Notes: generated by a model not told the origin, from the letters alone. A stretch of 64,000 nucleotides of DNA from Candidatus Sulfuricurvum sp. RIFRC-1 (GCF_000310245.1 NC_020505.1:1894001-1958000), one strand, 5' to 3'; positions 43,178 through 52,356 are shown, counted from the stretch's first letter. A program made the numbers and translations.

Positions 43178-44873
43178 ATTTAGATATATTTGAATCGTTC
43201 AGTTTGTACCGAGAGAGTTCTTTTCCTGTTGCATCGATGACATGTACGGCACACGCCAGACACGGATCGAACGAGTGTACCGCACGCAAAACCTCCAACG
43301 GTGCGGAGGGATCGGCGAGACGAAGTCCGATTAATGACTCTTCATAGGCTCCGCGCCCCTCTTTGGCCCCCTTAGGAGAGGCATTCCATGTTGTCGGAAC
43401 GACCGCCTGATAGTTGGCGATTTTAGCCTCTTCGATACGGACAAAATGCCCGAGTACGCCGCGAGGCACTTCGAAAATACCTGAGCCCTTTGCCTCTTTG
43501 GGCAATTCTTCAAAGAGATACTTCGTCCACGTCGTTTCATCGTAGTATTTGATATTTTCGATCAAATCGCTCATCGTATCGAAAAGATAGTCGCAGCAAA
43601 TTTGTGCTTCCACAGCGCGCGCCGCATTGCGTCCCACCGTCGTCGAAAAATCGATCAGACTCATCCCCGATTTTTTCATGAAGCGCTCCATGTACGGGCG
43701 GATAACGGGAGAATTTTTAACGTAGCCCATTATCATTCGCGCCAACGGCCCCACTTCCATCACCTCCCCATCATACCTCGGCGCTTTGACCCACGTGTAT
43801 TTTCCCTCGGTTTTGAGCGAACCGTCCTCATTCAAATCGGTGTAAAACGGGGTTGTCTCCCCCTCATACGGTGAAAGCGGTGCATCGTTTTCATACCATG
43901 AGCGTGATGCCTCTTCGGTGATTTTTCCAGCGTCAAACGGCTCAACGGAGTCAAAGTTATGCCCTTTGATCACGCCGCTCTCAAAAAGTTGTTGCTGCTT
44001 TCCAAATCGGTATCCGCCGCAGCACATAAAGTTACCGCTGGCACGTCCTTCTCCCGCAGCAATCGAGTCACGATACGCATTGACGAGCATCAGCATATCC
44101 GGTATGTAGGCACGTTCGATGAAATCTCGAACCTCTTTGATAATGAACAAAAAGTCATTCAACCGCTGAGGGTTAAGCATATCGGCAACACTCGTAACCC
44201 CGCCGACGACAAGATTTTGGGGGTGGGGGGTTTTTCCTGCGAAAATTGCTACCGCTTTGGAGAGATCTCGTTGAATCCGAAGTGCTTCGAGATAGTGGTT
44301 CATATGAACCAAATTCTCTTCCGGAGAGAGACGATAGGCGTCATGTCCCCAGTAACCGTTGGCAAACAGCCCAAGCCGCCCCGCTTTAACAAACCCCTCC
44401 AGCTTCTCTTTGATCGCTTCGAGATGACCGTCAGAGTTGCGATAAGGGTGTTCACACCAGCTCTCAGCATCCTCGGAAGCTTGCGTACAGTCTGCCCTAA
44501 GCGCCGCTGTGATATCGACAAAATCGAGCGAATGGAGATGATAATAATGGACAATATGATCTTGAACAAACAAAGAAAGTGTCACCAGATTACGGATGAT
44601 CTCGGCATTTTGCGGTATTTCAATGCCGTATGCCGCTTCCACCGCACTGATCGAAGCACGGTAATGGACGTTCGTACATACCCCGCAGATACGCTGAGCG
44701 ATCAATCCCGCATCGCGCGGATCACGCCCTTTTAAAATCGTCTCGATCCCCCGAAAAAGCTGACCCGAAGCCCACGCTTCCGTAACAACGTTATTCTCAT
44801 CGATCTCCACCTCGATCCGTAGATGCCCCTCGATACGGGTAATCGGGTCAATAACAATTTTTTTAGTGCTCAT
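43167..44873 (-). CDS. Second group 1-like [NiFe]-hydrogenase large subunit, partner of the FAD fusion
   Basis: A 568-residue large subunit closely co-linear with HydB (STKKIVIDPITRIEGHLRIE against SKHIVVDPITRIEGHLRIE). Nickel ligands are Cys63 and Cys66 (RICGVCTNVH) and Cys538 and Cys541 (DPCLACAVH). A 24-residue extension follows His544, so a protease is needed. The start at 44873 has GGAGGGTG and overlaps the fusion gene by 11 bases; 37 further upstream codons are out of family. It probably forms a soluble cytoplasmic dimer with the fused small subunit. Confidence 0.95.
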   Translation of the reverse strand: MSTKKIVIDPITRIEGHLRIEVEIDENNVVTEAWASGQLFRGIETILKGRDPRDAGLIAQRICGVCTNVHYRASISAVEAAYGIEIPQNAEIIRNLVTLSLFVQDHIVHYYHLHSLDFVDITAALRADCTQASEDAESWCEHPYRNSDGHLEAIKEKLEGFVKAGRLGLFANGYWGHDAYRLSPEENLVHMNHYLEALRIQRDLSKAVAIFAGKTPHPQNLVVGGVTSVADMLNPQRLNDFLFIIKEVRDFIERAYIPDMLMLVNAYRDSIAAGEGRASGNFMCCGGYRFGKQQQLFESGVIKGHNFDSVEPFDAGKITEEASRSWYENDAPLSPYEGETTPFYTDLNEDGSLKTEGKYTWVKAPRYDGEVMEVGPLARMIMGYVKNSPVIRPYMERFMKKSGMSLIDFSTTVGRNAARAVEAQICCDYLFDTMSDLIENIKYYDETTWTKYLFEELPKEAKGSGIFEVPRGVLGHFVRIEEAKIANYQAVVPTTWNASPKGAKEGRGAYEESLIGLRLADPSAPLEVLRAVHSFDPCLACAVHVIDATGKELSRYKLNDSNISKSEL

Positions 44874-47292
44874 GTTCACCCTCCGGTAACTTACGATTAT
44901 TGGCGTAGCTGTCAAACGCGATTTTACCCTGACCGCACGCGAAACATCCATGTCCCGCCTGTACCGGCCAGCTGGTCCCCTCATTGAACTTCACCAGCGA
45001 GCAGTTGAGATCGGCGTAGGGGCCTTTGCATCCCATTTCAAAAAGGCACCACCCCTTCTTCGCCCCCTCATCCCCCCATTCACGGACAAACTCATCGGCA
45101 TCGTAGTGCCCTCGGCGTTCACAGTTATCATGGACACGGAAACCGTATGCCCATTCGGGACGGTTTTTACTATCAAGCTTCGGAAACTCTTCGAACATAA
45201 TATAATGAAGCAATGTCCCTACGATATTAATGGGATTGACAGGACATCCCGGAAGGTTGATAATATCCTCGCGACCCAGTGCTTCAGAGACACCTACCGC
45301 TCCGGTAGGATTGGGAGCAGCCGCAACCACCCCCCCATCAAGAGCGCATGAGCCTACTGCCATCACCGCCACCGCTTTTTGGGCGACACGGCGAAGCAAA
45401 TCTACCCCTGTCTCCCCCTTAGGGCCGATCCGCAAGAATTTCCCCTCCAGCCCCATCGGCACGGCACCCTCCACGATCAGGAGGTATTTTCCCGCATCCT
45501 CCCGAATAATTCGATCCAACACCGCTTCGGATTGATCTCCCGATCCTGCCATCAGCAGTTCATGATAATCGAGCGAGATGTATTTGAGGATCAAATCATC
45601 GACACTCGGATGCGCTGATTTGATAAATCCTTCCGAATTTCCCGAACAATCGGCAAGTTCCAGCCAAATAATCGGTATTTTATTCAATTGCATCACCGCC
45701 CCTTTAACCCCTTCCTCAAACTTCGGATGCAGATGCATCGAGGCGGTAATCATCGAAACCCAGCGATTGAACTCTTTACCCATCTCAAATGTTTCAAGCG
45801 CTTCCTGCAAATTTTCGGCACTTAAATGATTTTTAGGGTGGATACGGTTGTATTTATCGATCCGCGCTTGGACAATCTCGAGTTCATGCGCTGTTTTAAG
45901 TGCTTCGCGCTCTTCACGTAACCGACCTGCTTCAGCGGGATCAACCGGAGTTGCATTGATGATCGCACAGACATCCTGTTTGCACCGCCCGCAGGTACGT
46001 CCCGCTTTGGTGTGCTCTTTGAGTTCCGCAAACGATGTCACCGCATTCTCTTTGATGATATCGACCAATTCCTGCTCATGCACCCCCTCACAGCTGCATA
46101 CAAGTCTCCCATATTCGGACATCAGACGATTCGAGTAGAGATACGCCGCATCGATCGGTTCATCCTTCTCCATCAGCCGTTTCAAAGCTAACAGATCGAT
46201 ATTGGTATTGATCCCGATAAACCGTTTTAGCCTGTCATTATTGACGATATACTGATCGATCCGATCTCCGTGTGTGATCAAAATCGTTTCGTTCTCATGA
46301 TCATTCGGATCAAAATCGGTTGCGGTAACGTCGGCGAACAAGAACGATCCCACTTTGAGCCCATCGATCGAAACCTCTTCTTTAAACGATGTGTTTGCAT
46401 CCCCAAGCAGATGCTCAATCGCTACATCTGCTTGAAGGGTGCATTCTTTGACCCGTCCGGCGATAAATCCCCCCGCACGGAGCTGCGCCGCTTCTCCCAC
46501 ACAATAGATATCCTCTACCGATGTACGCATCCTCTCATCTACCAAAACTCCCCGATCACACTCAAGCGCCTCACGTGCAAAGGCAATATTGGGATCGATC
46601 CCGACACCGAAAATAATAAACGGATTATCAATTTCTCCTTGTGTCGTCAATACTTTGGTAATCGTATTACCTCTCACCTCTTTATCCACGATTTGATCTT
46701 TAAATCGGATGCGTACACGCGGATCGGCTTCGAAAATCCCCCGTATCAGTTCTAATCCCTCACGGCTGATCACCTCGGAGTAGAGATAGTTTTTACGCAC
46801 CAGCAGCGTAATGCTCTTCGGGGTATCGCTGCGCATCAGGGTATCGAGCAGTTCGAGAGCAATCGGTCCCGCTCCGACGATAATCACATTTTTACCGACC
46901 ATCCCCTGCGCGATCACTTCGCAATCCTTCTGACTTCGGAACGTCGCCGCATTCTCAATACCGGTGATATTAAAGAGAGTTTTGGGAACCGATCCCGTCG
47001 CAATAATCAGCTTGTCATAATGAAATGCGGCATGCTCACTGAAAACACGCTTATTCTGCGGATCGAGAGATACGATCTTTTGGTTCAGTTCCAACCGTAC
47101 TTTCGAGTGCAGTTCCAATTCGATGGAATCGTTACAGTTGCAATCATCGACCAGTTTACACAAATGGATACGATCATACGGAGGGTGTTCCTCATCCGAA
47201 ACAATGACCACCTCCCATTCATTCGATTGTTCCATAAGAGAATTGGCGATATAAACAGCGGCAATCCCGCCTCCGACAATAACGATGCGCAT
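44863..47292 (-). CDS. Fusion of FAD oxidoreductase, [2Fe-2S] BFD-like domain and [NiFe]-hydrogenase small subunit
   Basis: An 809-residue fusion. Residues 1-300 form an FAD pyridine-nucleotide oxidoreductase (FAD motif RIVIVGGGIAAV; NAD(P) motif NVIIVGAGPIALEL near 135-148; second FAD motif EDIYCVGEAAQL). A NirB-like BFD domain follows with Cys399, Cys401, Cys434 and Cys437. Helices lead to a complete hydrogenase small subunit from about 530 (IWLELADCSGNS, Cys549; GSCALDGGV; GCPVNP; HDNCERRGHYD; GHGCFACGQ). Residues 504-553 align without gaps to the Tat region of HydA, but Gly-Lys replaces Arg-Arg and the hydrophobic core is broken. The membrane anchor is missing. It should be cytoplasmic and link H2 to NAD(P) or another carrier. 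GAGGAG precedes the ATG. Confidence 0.93.
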   Translation of the reverse strand: MRIVIVGGGIAAVYIANSLMEQSNEWEVVIVSDEEHPPYDRIHLCKLVDDCNCNDSIELELHSKVRLELNQKIVSLDPQNKRVFSEHAAFHYDKLIIATGSVPKTLFNITGIENAATFRSQKDCEVIAQGMVGKNVIIVGAGPIALELLDTLMRSDTPKSITLLVRKNYLYSEVISREGLELIRGIFEADPRVRIRFKDQIVDKEVRGNTITKVLTTQGEIDNPFIIFGVGIDPNIAFAREALECDRGVLVDERMRTSVEDIYCVGEAAQLRAGGFIAGRVKECTLQADVAIEHLLGDANTSFKEEVSIDGLKVGSFLFADVTATDFDPNDHENETILITHGDRIDQYIVNNDRLKRFIGINTNIDLLALKRLMEKDEPIDAAYLYSNRLMSEYGRLVCSCEGVHEQELVDIIKENAVTSFAELKEHTKAGRTCGRCKQDVCAIINATPVDPAEAGRLREEREALKTAHELEIVQARIDKYNRIHPKNHLSAENLQEALETFEMGKEFNRWVSMITASMHLHPKFEEGVKGAVMQLNKIPIIWLELADCSGNSEGFIKSAHPSVDDLILKYISLDYHELLMAGSGDQSEAVLDRIIREDAGKYLLIVEGAVPMGLEGKFLRIGPKGETGVDLLRRVAQKAVAVMAVGSCALDGGVVAAAPNPTGAVGVSEALGREDIINLPGCPVNPINIVGTLLHYIMFEEFPKLDSKNRPEWAYGFRVHDNCERRGHYDADEFVREWGDEGAKKGWCLFEMGCKGPYADLNCSLVKFNEGTSWPVQAGHGCFACGQGKIAFDSYANNRKLPEGEHEH

Positions 47293-47295
47293 GAT

Positions 47296-47727
47296 CTACT
47301 CCTCACTCTTGTTTTGGATTTTATCGGCTTTTTTCGCTTCCACATACCTTTGGCGGCTTTTTTTACACGCATCTTCCCAGACAAACCACCCCTCGTTCGC
47401 CCCATCTTCTTTTACGGCGCTGTGCTGTTTTGTCTCACTTTGCCACAACGCCTCCTCAGGTTTCGGGCAGGCACGTACACATTCGCCGCAGTAGATACAG
47501 AGCCACGGGTTATAGCGGTACTCTTTCTCCCCACCCTCATGCTGATAAAACAAAATTGCCCCGGGAGGACACACTTTTTCGCATTTATCACAAAAAATAC
47601 ACTCATCTATCCCATATTCGATCAATCCTCGATATCCGGAGGGAAGAACGATATCTTCTGCGGGGTACTGAATTGTACGTACCGGTTTGAAAAGGTTTTT
47701 AAACGCTTCGAGCATAGAGCGTAACAT
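47296..47727 (-). CDS. Polyferredoxin-like 2[4Fe-4S] subunit of the group 4 hydrogenase
   Basis: A 143-residue protein with two [4Fe-4S] motifs, CIFCDKCEKVCP (about 43-54) and CIYCGECVRACP (about 77-88), like CooX, EchF and NuoI. It connects the small subunit of the group 4 enzyme to soluble ferredoxin or, given its place three bases before the FAD fusion, possibly to that protein. The start at 47727 has GGAGAG; the frame extends 11 codons further into the preceding gene. Confidence 0.9.
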   Translation of the reverse strand: MLRSMLEAFKNLFKPVRTIQYPAEDIVLPSGYRGLIEYGIDECIFCDKCEKVCPPGAILFYQHEGGEKEYRYNPWLCIYCGECVRACPKPEEALWQSETKQHSAVKEDGANEGWFVWEDACKKSRQRYVEAKKADKIQNKSEE

Positions 47728-47735
47728 AATCTCTC

Positions 47736-48821
47736 CTACTTCGCCGTACAGGACATACACGGATCAAATGAGGCGAGAATCGCCGGTGCATCGGCATACT
47801 CTGCGCCCTTAAACACCTCCATCATTGCAGGAATCGCCGAAAAGGTCGGAGTCTTGATCCGAACTCTCTCCAGCATATTCTGTCCATTCCCTCGAACCAG
47901 ATAGAAAAGCTCTCCGCGCGGTGCTTCGACACGGACGACCGCTTCGCCGTTCGGTTTCCCTTTTGCCTTCTCCTGTATCTCTCCGAGCGGGAGGTTATCA
48001 ACAATATTACGGCACATTGCTATAGAGTTTTGAATCTCCCGAAGACGGACGAAGTTACGGGCATGGATGTCTCCCGTAGATTCTAGGATCATCGTATAGC
48101 CCAATGCCTCATAGGGAAAATCGCTCGTCTCGGCGCGGACATCGGTTGCCAATCCCGCCGCACGCGCCAATGGCCCCAGCGCATTATAGGTATAGGCATC
48201 TTCCAAACTCAGCACCCCTAAGCCTTTGTATTTAAGGGACAATGACCAATTATTATCAAACAACCCGAGTAGAGCATCAATTTTTTCAGAAAGAGTGTTC
48301 AAATTTTTATGGATCAATGCACTCAGTTCAGGGGTTAAATCACGGTTCACCCCGCCGATGGAGATATAATCAAACTGGACACGGTTGCCGCTGATTGCTT
48401 CTTGAACATCCATAACCAGTTCCCGATCTCCCATGATCTGCATAAAAAGGGCTTCAAATCCCGCATTTTCCGCCGTGTGGGCGAGACAGAGCATGTGGGA
48501 GTGGATACGATCCAGCTCTACCATCAGCATCCGCAAATATTTGATCCGATCATTGGCCTCGTACCCCAGCAGTTTTTCGACCGCCAGCGTATACGAGAGG
48601 GAATGGGTGATAGCGCAAAGTCCACAGACACGGGCGACGACATATCCCACCTGTTTAAACTCAAAACTACGGGTACACGCCAGTTCTACCCCGCGATGGA
48701 CAAATCCGACATCGGCATCAACCCCGATAATCTTTTCATTCTCGCACTCAAATTTAAACCGTATCGGCTCCAATAGAGAGATATGCTGTGACCCCAGAGG
48801 GATTTGGATCGTTTTTTTCAT
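47736..48821 (-). CDS. Group 4 [NiFe]-hydrogenase large subunit (EchE/CooH-like)
   Basis: A 361-residue large subunit related to NuoD. Nickel ligands are Cys66 and Cys69 (RVCGLCAITHS) and Cys355 and Cys358 (DPCMSCTAK). Only three residues follow the last cysteine, so no protease step is needed, as in EchE and CooH. It is the catalytic subunit of an energy-converting membrane hydrogenase that couples H2/ferredoxin redox to ion transport. Confidence 0.94.
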   Translation of the reverse strand: MKKTIQIPLGSQHISLLEPIRFKFECENEKIIGVDADVGFVHRGVELACTRSFEFKQVGYVVARVCGLCAITHSLSYTLAVEKLLGYEANDRIKYLRMLMVELDRIHSHMLCLAHTAENAGFEALFMQIMGDRELVMDVQEAISGNRVQFDYISIGGVNRDLTPELSALIHKNLNTLSEKIDALLGLFDNNWSLSLKYKGLGVLSLEDAYTYNALGPLARAAGLATDVRAETSDFPYEALGYTMILESTGDIHARNFVRLREIQNSIAMCRNIVDNLPLGEIQEKAKGKPNGEAVVRVEAPRGELFYLVRGNGQNMLERVRIKTPTFSAIPAMMEVFKGAEYADAPAILASFDPCMSCTAK

Positions 48822-49162
48822 GATTCGCCCCTTAGCGGGTGTGCCATGGAGTCCTCATCAAGATAAAGCCCTCTCTCCGCCCCATCGACACTCAACCCAA
48901 ACATATCAACGATTTCCCTCTCCCCCATAATCGCAGAGGGGATCAAACTGACAATCGAGGGGACAGCAGTTTCGTAGTCACTGAGGGCGTAATAGATCAC
49001 TATCTCATCTTTTACCCCGTATTGTGAGAAAATCCATTGCAACTCTATCTTCCCCTCACCCAAATCGATCCCGTTGACACTCAAAAAATGCCATTGTTTT
49101 GGAACATAAAACGCTCCGATATCGTTCAATAACGTATCTAATGTGGTTTCAATTTTTCTCAT
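48818..49162 (-). CDS. NuoC-like subunit (EchD/CooU-like) of the group 4 hydrogenase
   Basis: A 114-residue protein of the 30-kDa complex I subunit family, recognised by IPSAIMGEREIVDMFGLSVDG and RGLYLDEDSMAHPLRGE. It is shorter than NuoC, as EchD and CooU are. It overlaps both neighbours (4 and 14 bases). Confidence 0.9.
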   Translation of the reverse strand: MRKIETTLDTLLNDIGAFYVPKQWHFLSVNGIDLGEGKIELQWIFSQYGVKDEIVIYYALSDYETAVPSIVSLIPSAIMGEREIVDMFGLSVDGAERGLYLDEDSMAHPLRGES

Positions 49163-49679
49163 GCTGTTCCACCTTTGTCGCCATGCCCAGGCGGCTGAGT
49201 TTATTTCCGATCATCTCGATAGCGCCGAAGAGTTTAAACGGTTTCTCGATTGCTTTGCTTTTCGCTTCGAGAATTTCGAGCCCTTTGACCAATGCATCGA
49301 TAATGAGTTGCGGAGAAGAAGCGCATCCGGGTACATACACATCGACGGGGATATATCGGTCGATCCCATCCTCGACGTTGTACATCCCCCGAAACACACC
49401 CCCCGTCGTTGTACACGATCCGACCGCCACGACCACTTTGGGTTCAGGGATTTGGGAGTAAAGCTCGACAAGACGCTCACGTGAGCGATAGGTGACAGGC
49501 CCCGTCACCAAAAAGATATCGGATTGCTTCGGATTTCCCGTGTTAATCACCCCGAAACGCTCCAAATCGAACTTCGGCCCCAGTGCCGCAAGAATCTCGA
49601 TATCACAGCCATTGCAGCTTCCCGCATTGTAGTGTAAAACCCACGGCGATTTTTTACGAAACGGGGTAAAAAACTTCAT
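49149..49679 (-). CDS. Group 4 hydrogenase small subunit (EchC/CooL, NuoB-like)
   Basis: A 176-residue NuoB-family protein carrying the proximal [4Fe-4S] cluster, with NAGSCNGCDIEILAAL, VAVGSCTTTGGVF and VYVPGCASSPQLI. It sits between the membrane arm and the nickel-containing subunit. The four-base overlap with the preceding membrane gene indicates coupled translation. Confidence 0.94.
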   Translation of the reverse strand: MKFFTPFRKKSPWVLHYNAGSCNGCDIEILAALGPKFDLERFGVINTGNPKQSDIFLVTGPVTYRSRERLVELYSQIPEPKVVVAVGSCTTTGGVFRGMYNVEDGIDRYIPVDVYVPGCASSPQLIIDALVKGLEILEAKSKAIEKPFKLFGAIEMIGNKLSRLGMATKVEQHEKN

Positions 49680-50494
49680 AGGAGAATCCCCAAAAAATTT
49701 AGAACAGTAAGAGACATTGCCACGCTATAGATGATTTTAACCATATGAGAAGCGCGGACACGGGCGGTCGCGTTATCGACGAGATTGACGAGCAAAAATA
49801 CTCCCGCGACCAAAACCGCACCGATCCAATGCGACTCCCCTCCGAAAAGGTAAACAAAGCTGTAGATAAAAATATATTCGAGAAAACGGGACATATACAA
49901 AAACTCGTAAAAAACGCCGCTGTACTCGATCTCGACTCCCCCGACGATCTCCTGATGGGCTTCACCGACATCAAACGGCGACTTTTTAACCTTGATCGGG
50001 ACAATCATCACCAACGCGATAAAAAGCAATGGGAGCTGAAGAAGATAATTATCTCTTGTTAAAATCTCGGCAATCTCAAAACTACCGCTCACGAGATACA
50101 AACCGACCGCGACCAAAATCAGTATCGGCTCATACGCCACCACCATCAGCAGTTCACGGTTTGATCCGAGATGCGAATAGACGGAGCGGACACTGTACCC
50201 CGCCAAAATGAGGAGGATTTGGGCAAAAAGGTGGAGAAAAATGATGTAGAGGAGATTCCATCCCAAAAAGATGGCGGCGATGCTGAACCATAAGACAAAA
50301 AAATGGGCGAGTGCGAGGAGGGCATGGGGAGCATGGACGATCAGCGTCCGCTTATCGAGAAGTTTAAACATATCGTAAAACGGCTGCAAGATCGGCGGCC
50401 CCTGGCGCCGCTGCATCCGAGCACGCAACACCCGCTCTCCTCCATACGCCAATCCCCCTAAAATCGGGGCCAACGCTATCCATACCCAGATCAC
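49676..50494 (-). CDS. NuoH-like membrane subunit (EchB/CooK/HyfC-like)
   Basis: A 272-residue membrane protein with about eight helices of the complex I NuoH family (RRQGPPILQPFYDMFKLL, the quinone-site-like loop; SPFDVGEAHQEIVGGVEIEY). The start is GTG at 50494, forming GTGA with the stop of the preceding gene and with CGGAG eight bases upstream; the open frame to 50545 is inside that gene. It joins the hydrogenase module to the ion-translocating subunit. Confidence 0.92.
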   Translation of the reverse strand: MIWVWIALAPILGGLAYGGERVLRARMQRRQGPPILQPFYDMFKLLDKRTLIVHAPHALLALAHFFVLWFSIAAIFLGWNLLYIIFLHLFAQILLILAGYSVRSVYSHLGSNRELLMVVAYEPILILVAVGLYLVSGSFEIAEILTRDNYLLQLPLLFIALVMIVPIKVKKSPFDVGEAHQEIVGGVEIEYSGVFYEFLYMSRFLEYIFIYSFVYLFGGESHWIGAVLVAGVFLLVNLVDNATARVRASHMVKIIYSVAMSLTVLNFLGILL

Positions 50495-52257
50495 GACACG
50501 GCTCCGATAATCGCTACGGCGACAAACAGGAACCCAAACCCCCAATACACTATTTTTTCTATTTTTTCCGAGGGTGCATAATAGACCAATGCCGCATCAA
50601 AAGGCTCTTTTTCCCCGCAATGATAGGGCTGTGAACGATCATACCGATCCATACGCCGAACAATCGCGGGTAGCGCAAACACAAAGACCATCGGCAATGC
50701 CAACATCACGACGAAGATGTTGTGCTGCATCATAATGTATCCGAGAGCCCCGATCACAATAAAAACGCTCAACAACACCAACGGGACATTAAAACCGTTG
50801 GGGATCACAATTGCCGGAGAAACTTCCACATCGCAAGGAGCAGATAGAAGTGCCGATGCGACTTTAAAATAGAGAAGCACCATCAACGCGCTTCCGACGA
50901 TCAGTGCGAGGAGAATAATGAGATTAGAAGGGTGTTCTTTGAGCAGCGACGCCACCGAACTGATCGCAAAAAGTTTCCCCATAAAAAGACCAAACGGAGG
51001 CAGTGTCAAAGAGACAAAGCCAAAGAGGATAAATCCGACCGTTTTGGGAGAACGGCTCACCATCCCTTTCATCTCCTCAATATTTTTAGCGTGATGCACC
51101 CGCTCTAACACCCCCGCAGAGAGGAAAAGCAACGCTTTTGAGAGGGCATGAAAGAGCATCAATGCCATCGCCAAATTGATACTCTCTTCGCTCCCGATTG
51201 CCGCCAATGCCATCATAAGCCCCAGCAGTGCCACGGTAGAGTATCCCAAAATCTCTTTGAGAACTGAGCGAGAGAGTGCCAAATACGACGCGGCAACAAA
51301 CACCAGAGCACCGATGATCGAAATCATCCCCCCGACCATACTCACGGCCAATGCGGGAGAGAGTTTCAGGATCAGATAGGGAGCGATTTTTACCATCGTC
51401 GCCGAGTGGAGCATCGCGCTCACGGGAGTCGGTGCCACCATCGCCCCGAGTAACCACCCCTCGAACGGGATCGACGCCCCCTTCACCAGTGCCGCCATCG
51501 AGAGAAATGCAATAGCCAAAAGCACCATTCCCCCTGAACTTTGTAACAGCGTATCGAACATCACCGTCTTAAATCCGATGATGGCGATCAATGCCCCCAC
51601 CAAAATTACCACTCCGCCGATCTGATTCATCCAAAGGGCTTTAAGGGCATTGCTACGGCTCACCTCATCGTCCCTAAAGGCGATCAACAGGTACGAGGCC
51701 AGCGTCGTCATCTCAAAAAGGAAAAAGAAAAGGAGGATCGAGTTAGCAACAACGATCAAATTCATCACCGAAAGAAAAACGAGCAATGTACCGATAAACA
51801 ACCGTTTTTTAAGCGGTGACGTCGGTTCATCCTCCATGTATTTCACGGAGTACAAGACGATAATCCCACCCACCCCGTTGATAATCAAAAACATAAACTT
51901 CGAAAGCTCATCCACCACAATCTCAGCCGTCCCCGCCGCAGGGGCAATAAACTCGATATATCCGTACAACACCAGCTGCACTGCAGCAAGAGCCATCACT
52001 TTGGGATGATTGAAGACTTTACCTTGATAGAGAAAAAACAACAGCAGTACAACATCGGCGGCAACAATCATAATGTTCATAATAGGGGAAAGTTGAAAGG
52101 TAAAAATACCAAAAGAGTTATACAGGGCAAAAGTAACACCGCTGAGTAAGGCCAAAACTGCTCCGCTCACGGCATACTGAGCACGCCCGAAGGGGACTAA
52201 TAACACTAAAAATGCGGCAATAATCGGTAACAAAACAAGTGCTAACACCATATTCAT
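50491..52257 (-). CDS. NuoL/MrpA-like ion-translocating subunit (EchA/CooM/HyfB-like)
   Basis: A 588-residue membrane protein with about 14-16 helices of the proton-pumping complex I/Mrp antiporter family. The core lysine and glutamate signature can be seen in FFFLFEMTTLASYLLI, MAALVKGASIPFEGWLLGAM and APTPVSAMLHSATMVKIAPY. It is the first gene of the operon that runs through the FAD-hydrogenase fusion to 43167. A TATAAT -10 box and a degenerate TGAAT palindrome precede it. Confidence 0.93.
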   Translation of the reverse strand: MNMVLALVLLPIIAAFLVLLVPFGRAQYAVSGAVLALLSGVTFALYNSFGIFTFQLSPIMNIMIVAADVVLLLFFLYQGKVFNHPKVMALAAVQLVLYGYIEFIAPAAGTAEIVVDELSKFMFLIINGVGGIIVLYSVKYMEDEPTSPLKKRLFIGTLLVFLSVMNLIVVANSILLFFFLFEMTTLASYLLIAFRDDEVSRSNALKALWMNQIGGVVILVGALIAIIGFKTVMFDTLLQSSGGMVLLAIAFLSMAALVKGASIPFEGWLLGAMVAPTPVSAMLHSATMVKIAPYLILKLSPALAVSMVGGMISIIGALVFVAASYLALSRSVLKEILGYSTVALLGLMMALAAIGSEESINLAMALMLFHALSKALLFLSAGVLERVHHAKNIEEMKGMVSRSPKTVGFILFGFVSLTLPPFGLFMGKLFAISSVASLLKEHPSNLIILLALIVGSALMVLLYFKVASALLSAPCDVEVSPAIVIPNGFNVPLVLLSVFIVIGALGYIMMQHNIFVVMLALPMVFVFALPAIVRRMDRYDRSQPYHCGEKEPFDAALVYYAPSEKIEKIVYWGFGFLFVAVAIIGAVS

Positions 52258-52280
52258 TGTATCTCTTTAAGAATGGCTTT

Positions 52281-52294
52281 TGAATGATTATAAC
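52281..52294. promoter_or_regulatory. Degenerate TetR-like operator and -10 box of the group 4 operon
   Basis: TGAATGATTATAAC keeps one perfect half-site (AATCATTCA on the other strand, identical to nicO and hydA) and loses the other. On the coding strand TGTTATAAT forms an extended -10 overlapping it. Confidence 0.45.
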
Positions 52295-52356
52295 ATAGGT
52301 ACAGCTTAGGAAAGCTACTTAGGATAAGTCGATGTTTTGTTGGGGGAAATATTTAT

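Noticed and set aside
43959-44735. Plus-strand frame of 258 codons opposite the second large subunit
   Set aside because: Antisense shadow of a conserved hydrogenase gene; its sequence resembles no family.
44863-47292. Idea that the fusion is two genes joined by an assembly error
   Set aside because: The frame is continuous, the linker aligns without gaps to the HydA leader, there is no internal ribosome site of note, and both ends are coupled to neighbours; still worth confirming by reads.
47020-47724. Long plus-strand frame of 234 codons opposite the fusion and ferredoxin genes
   Set aside because: It lies antisense to two well-supported genes, with no ribosome site and no family resemblance.
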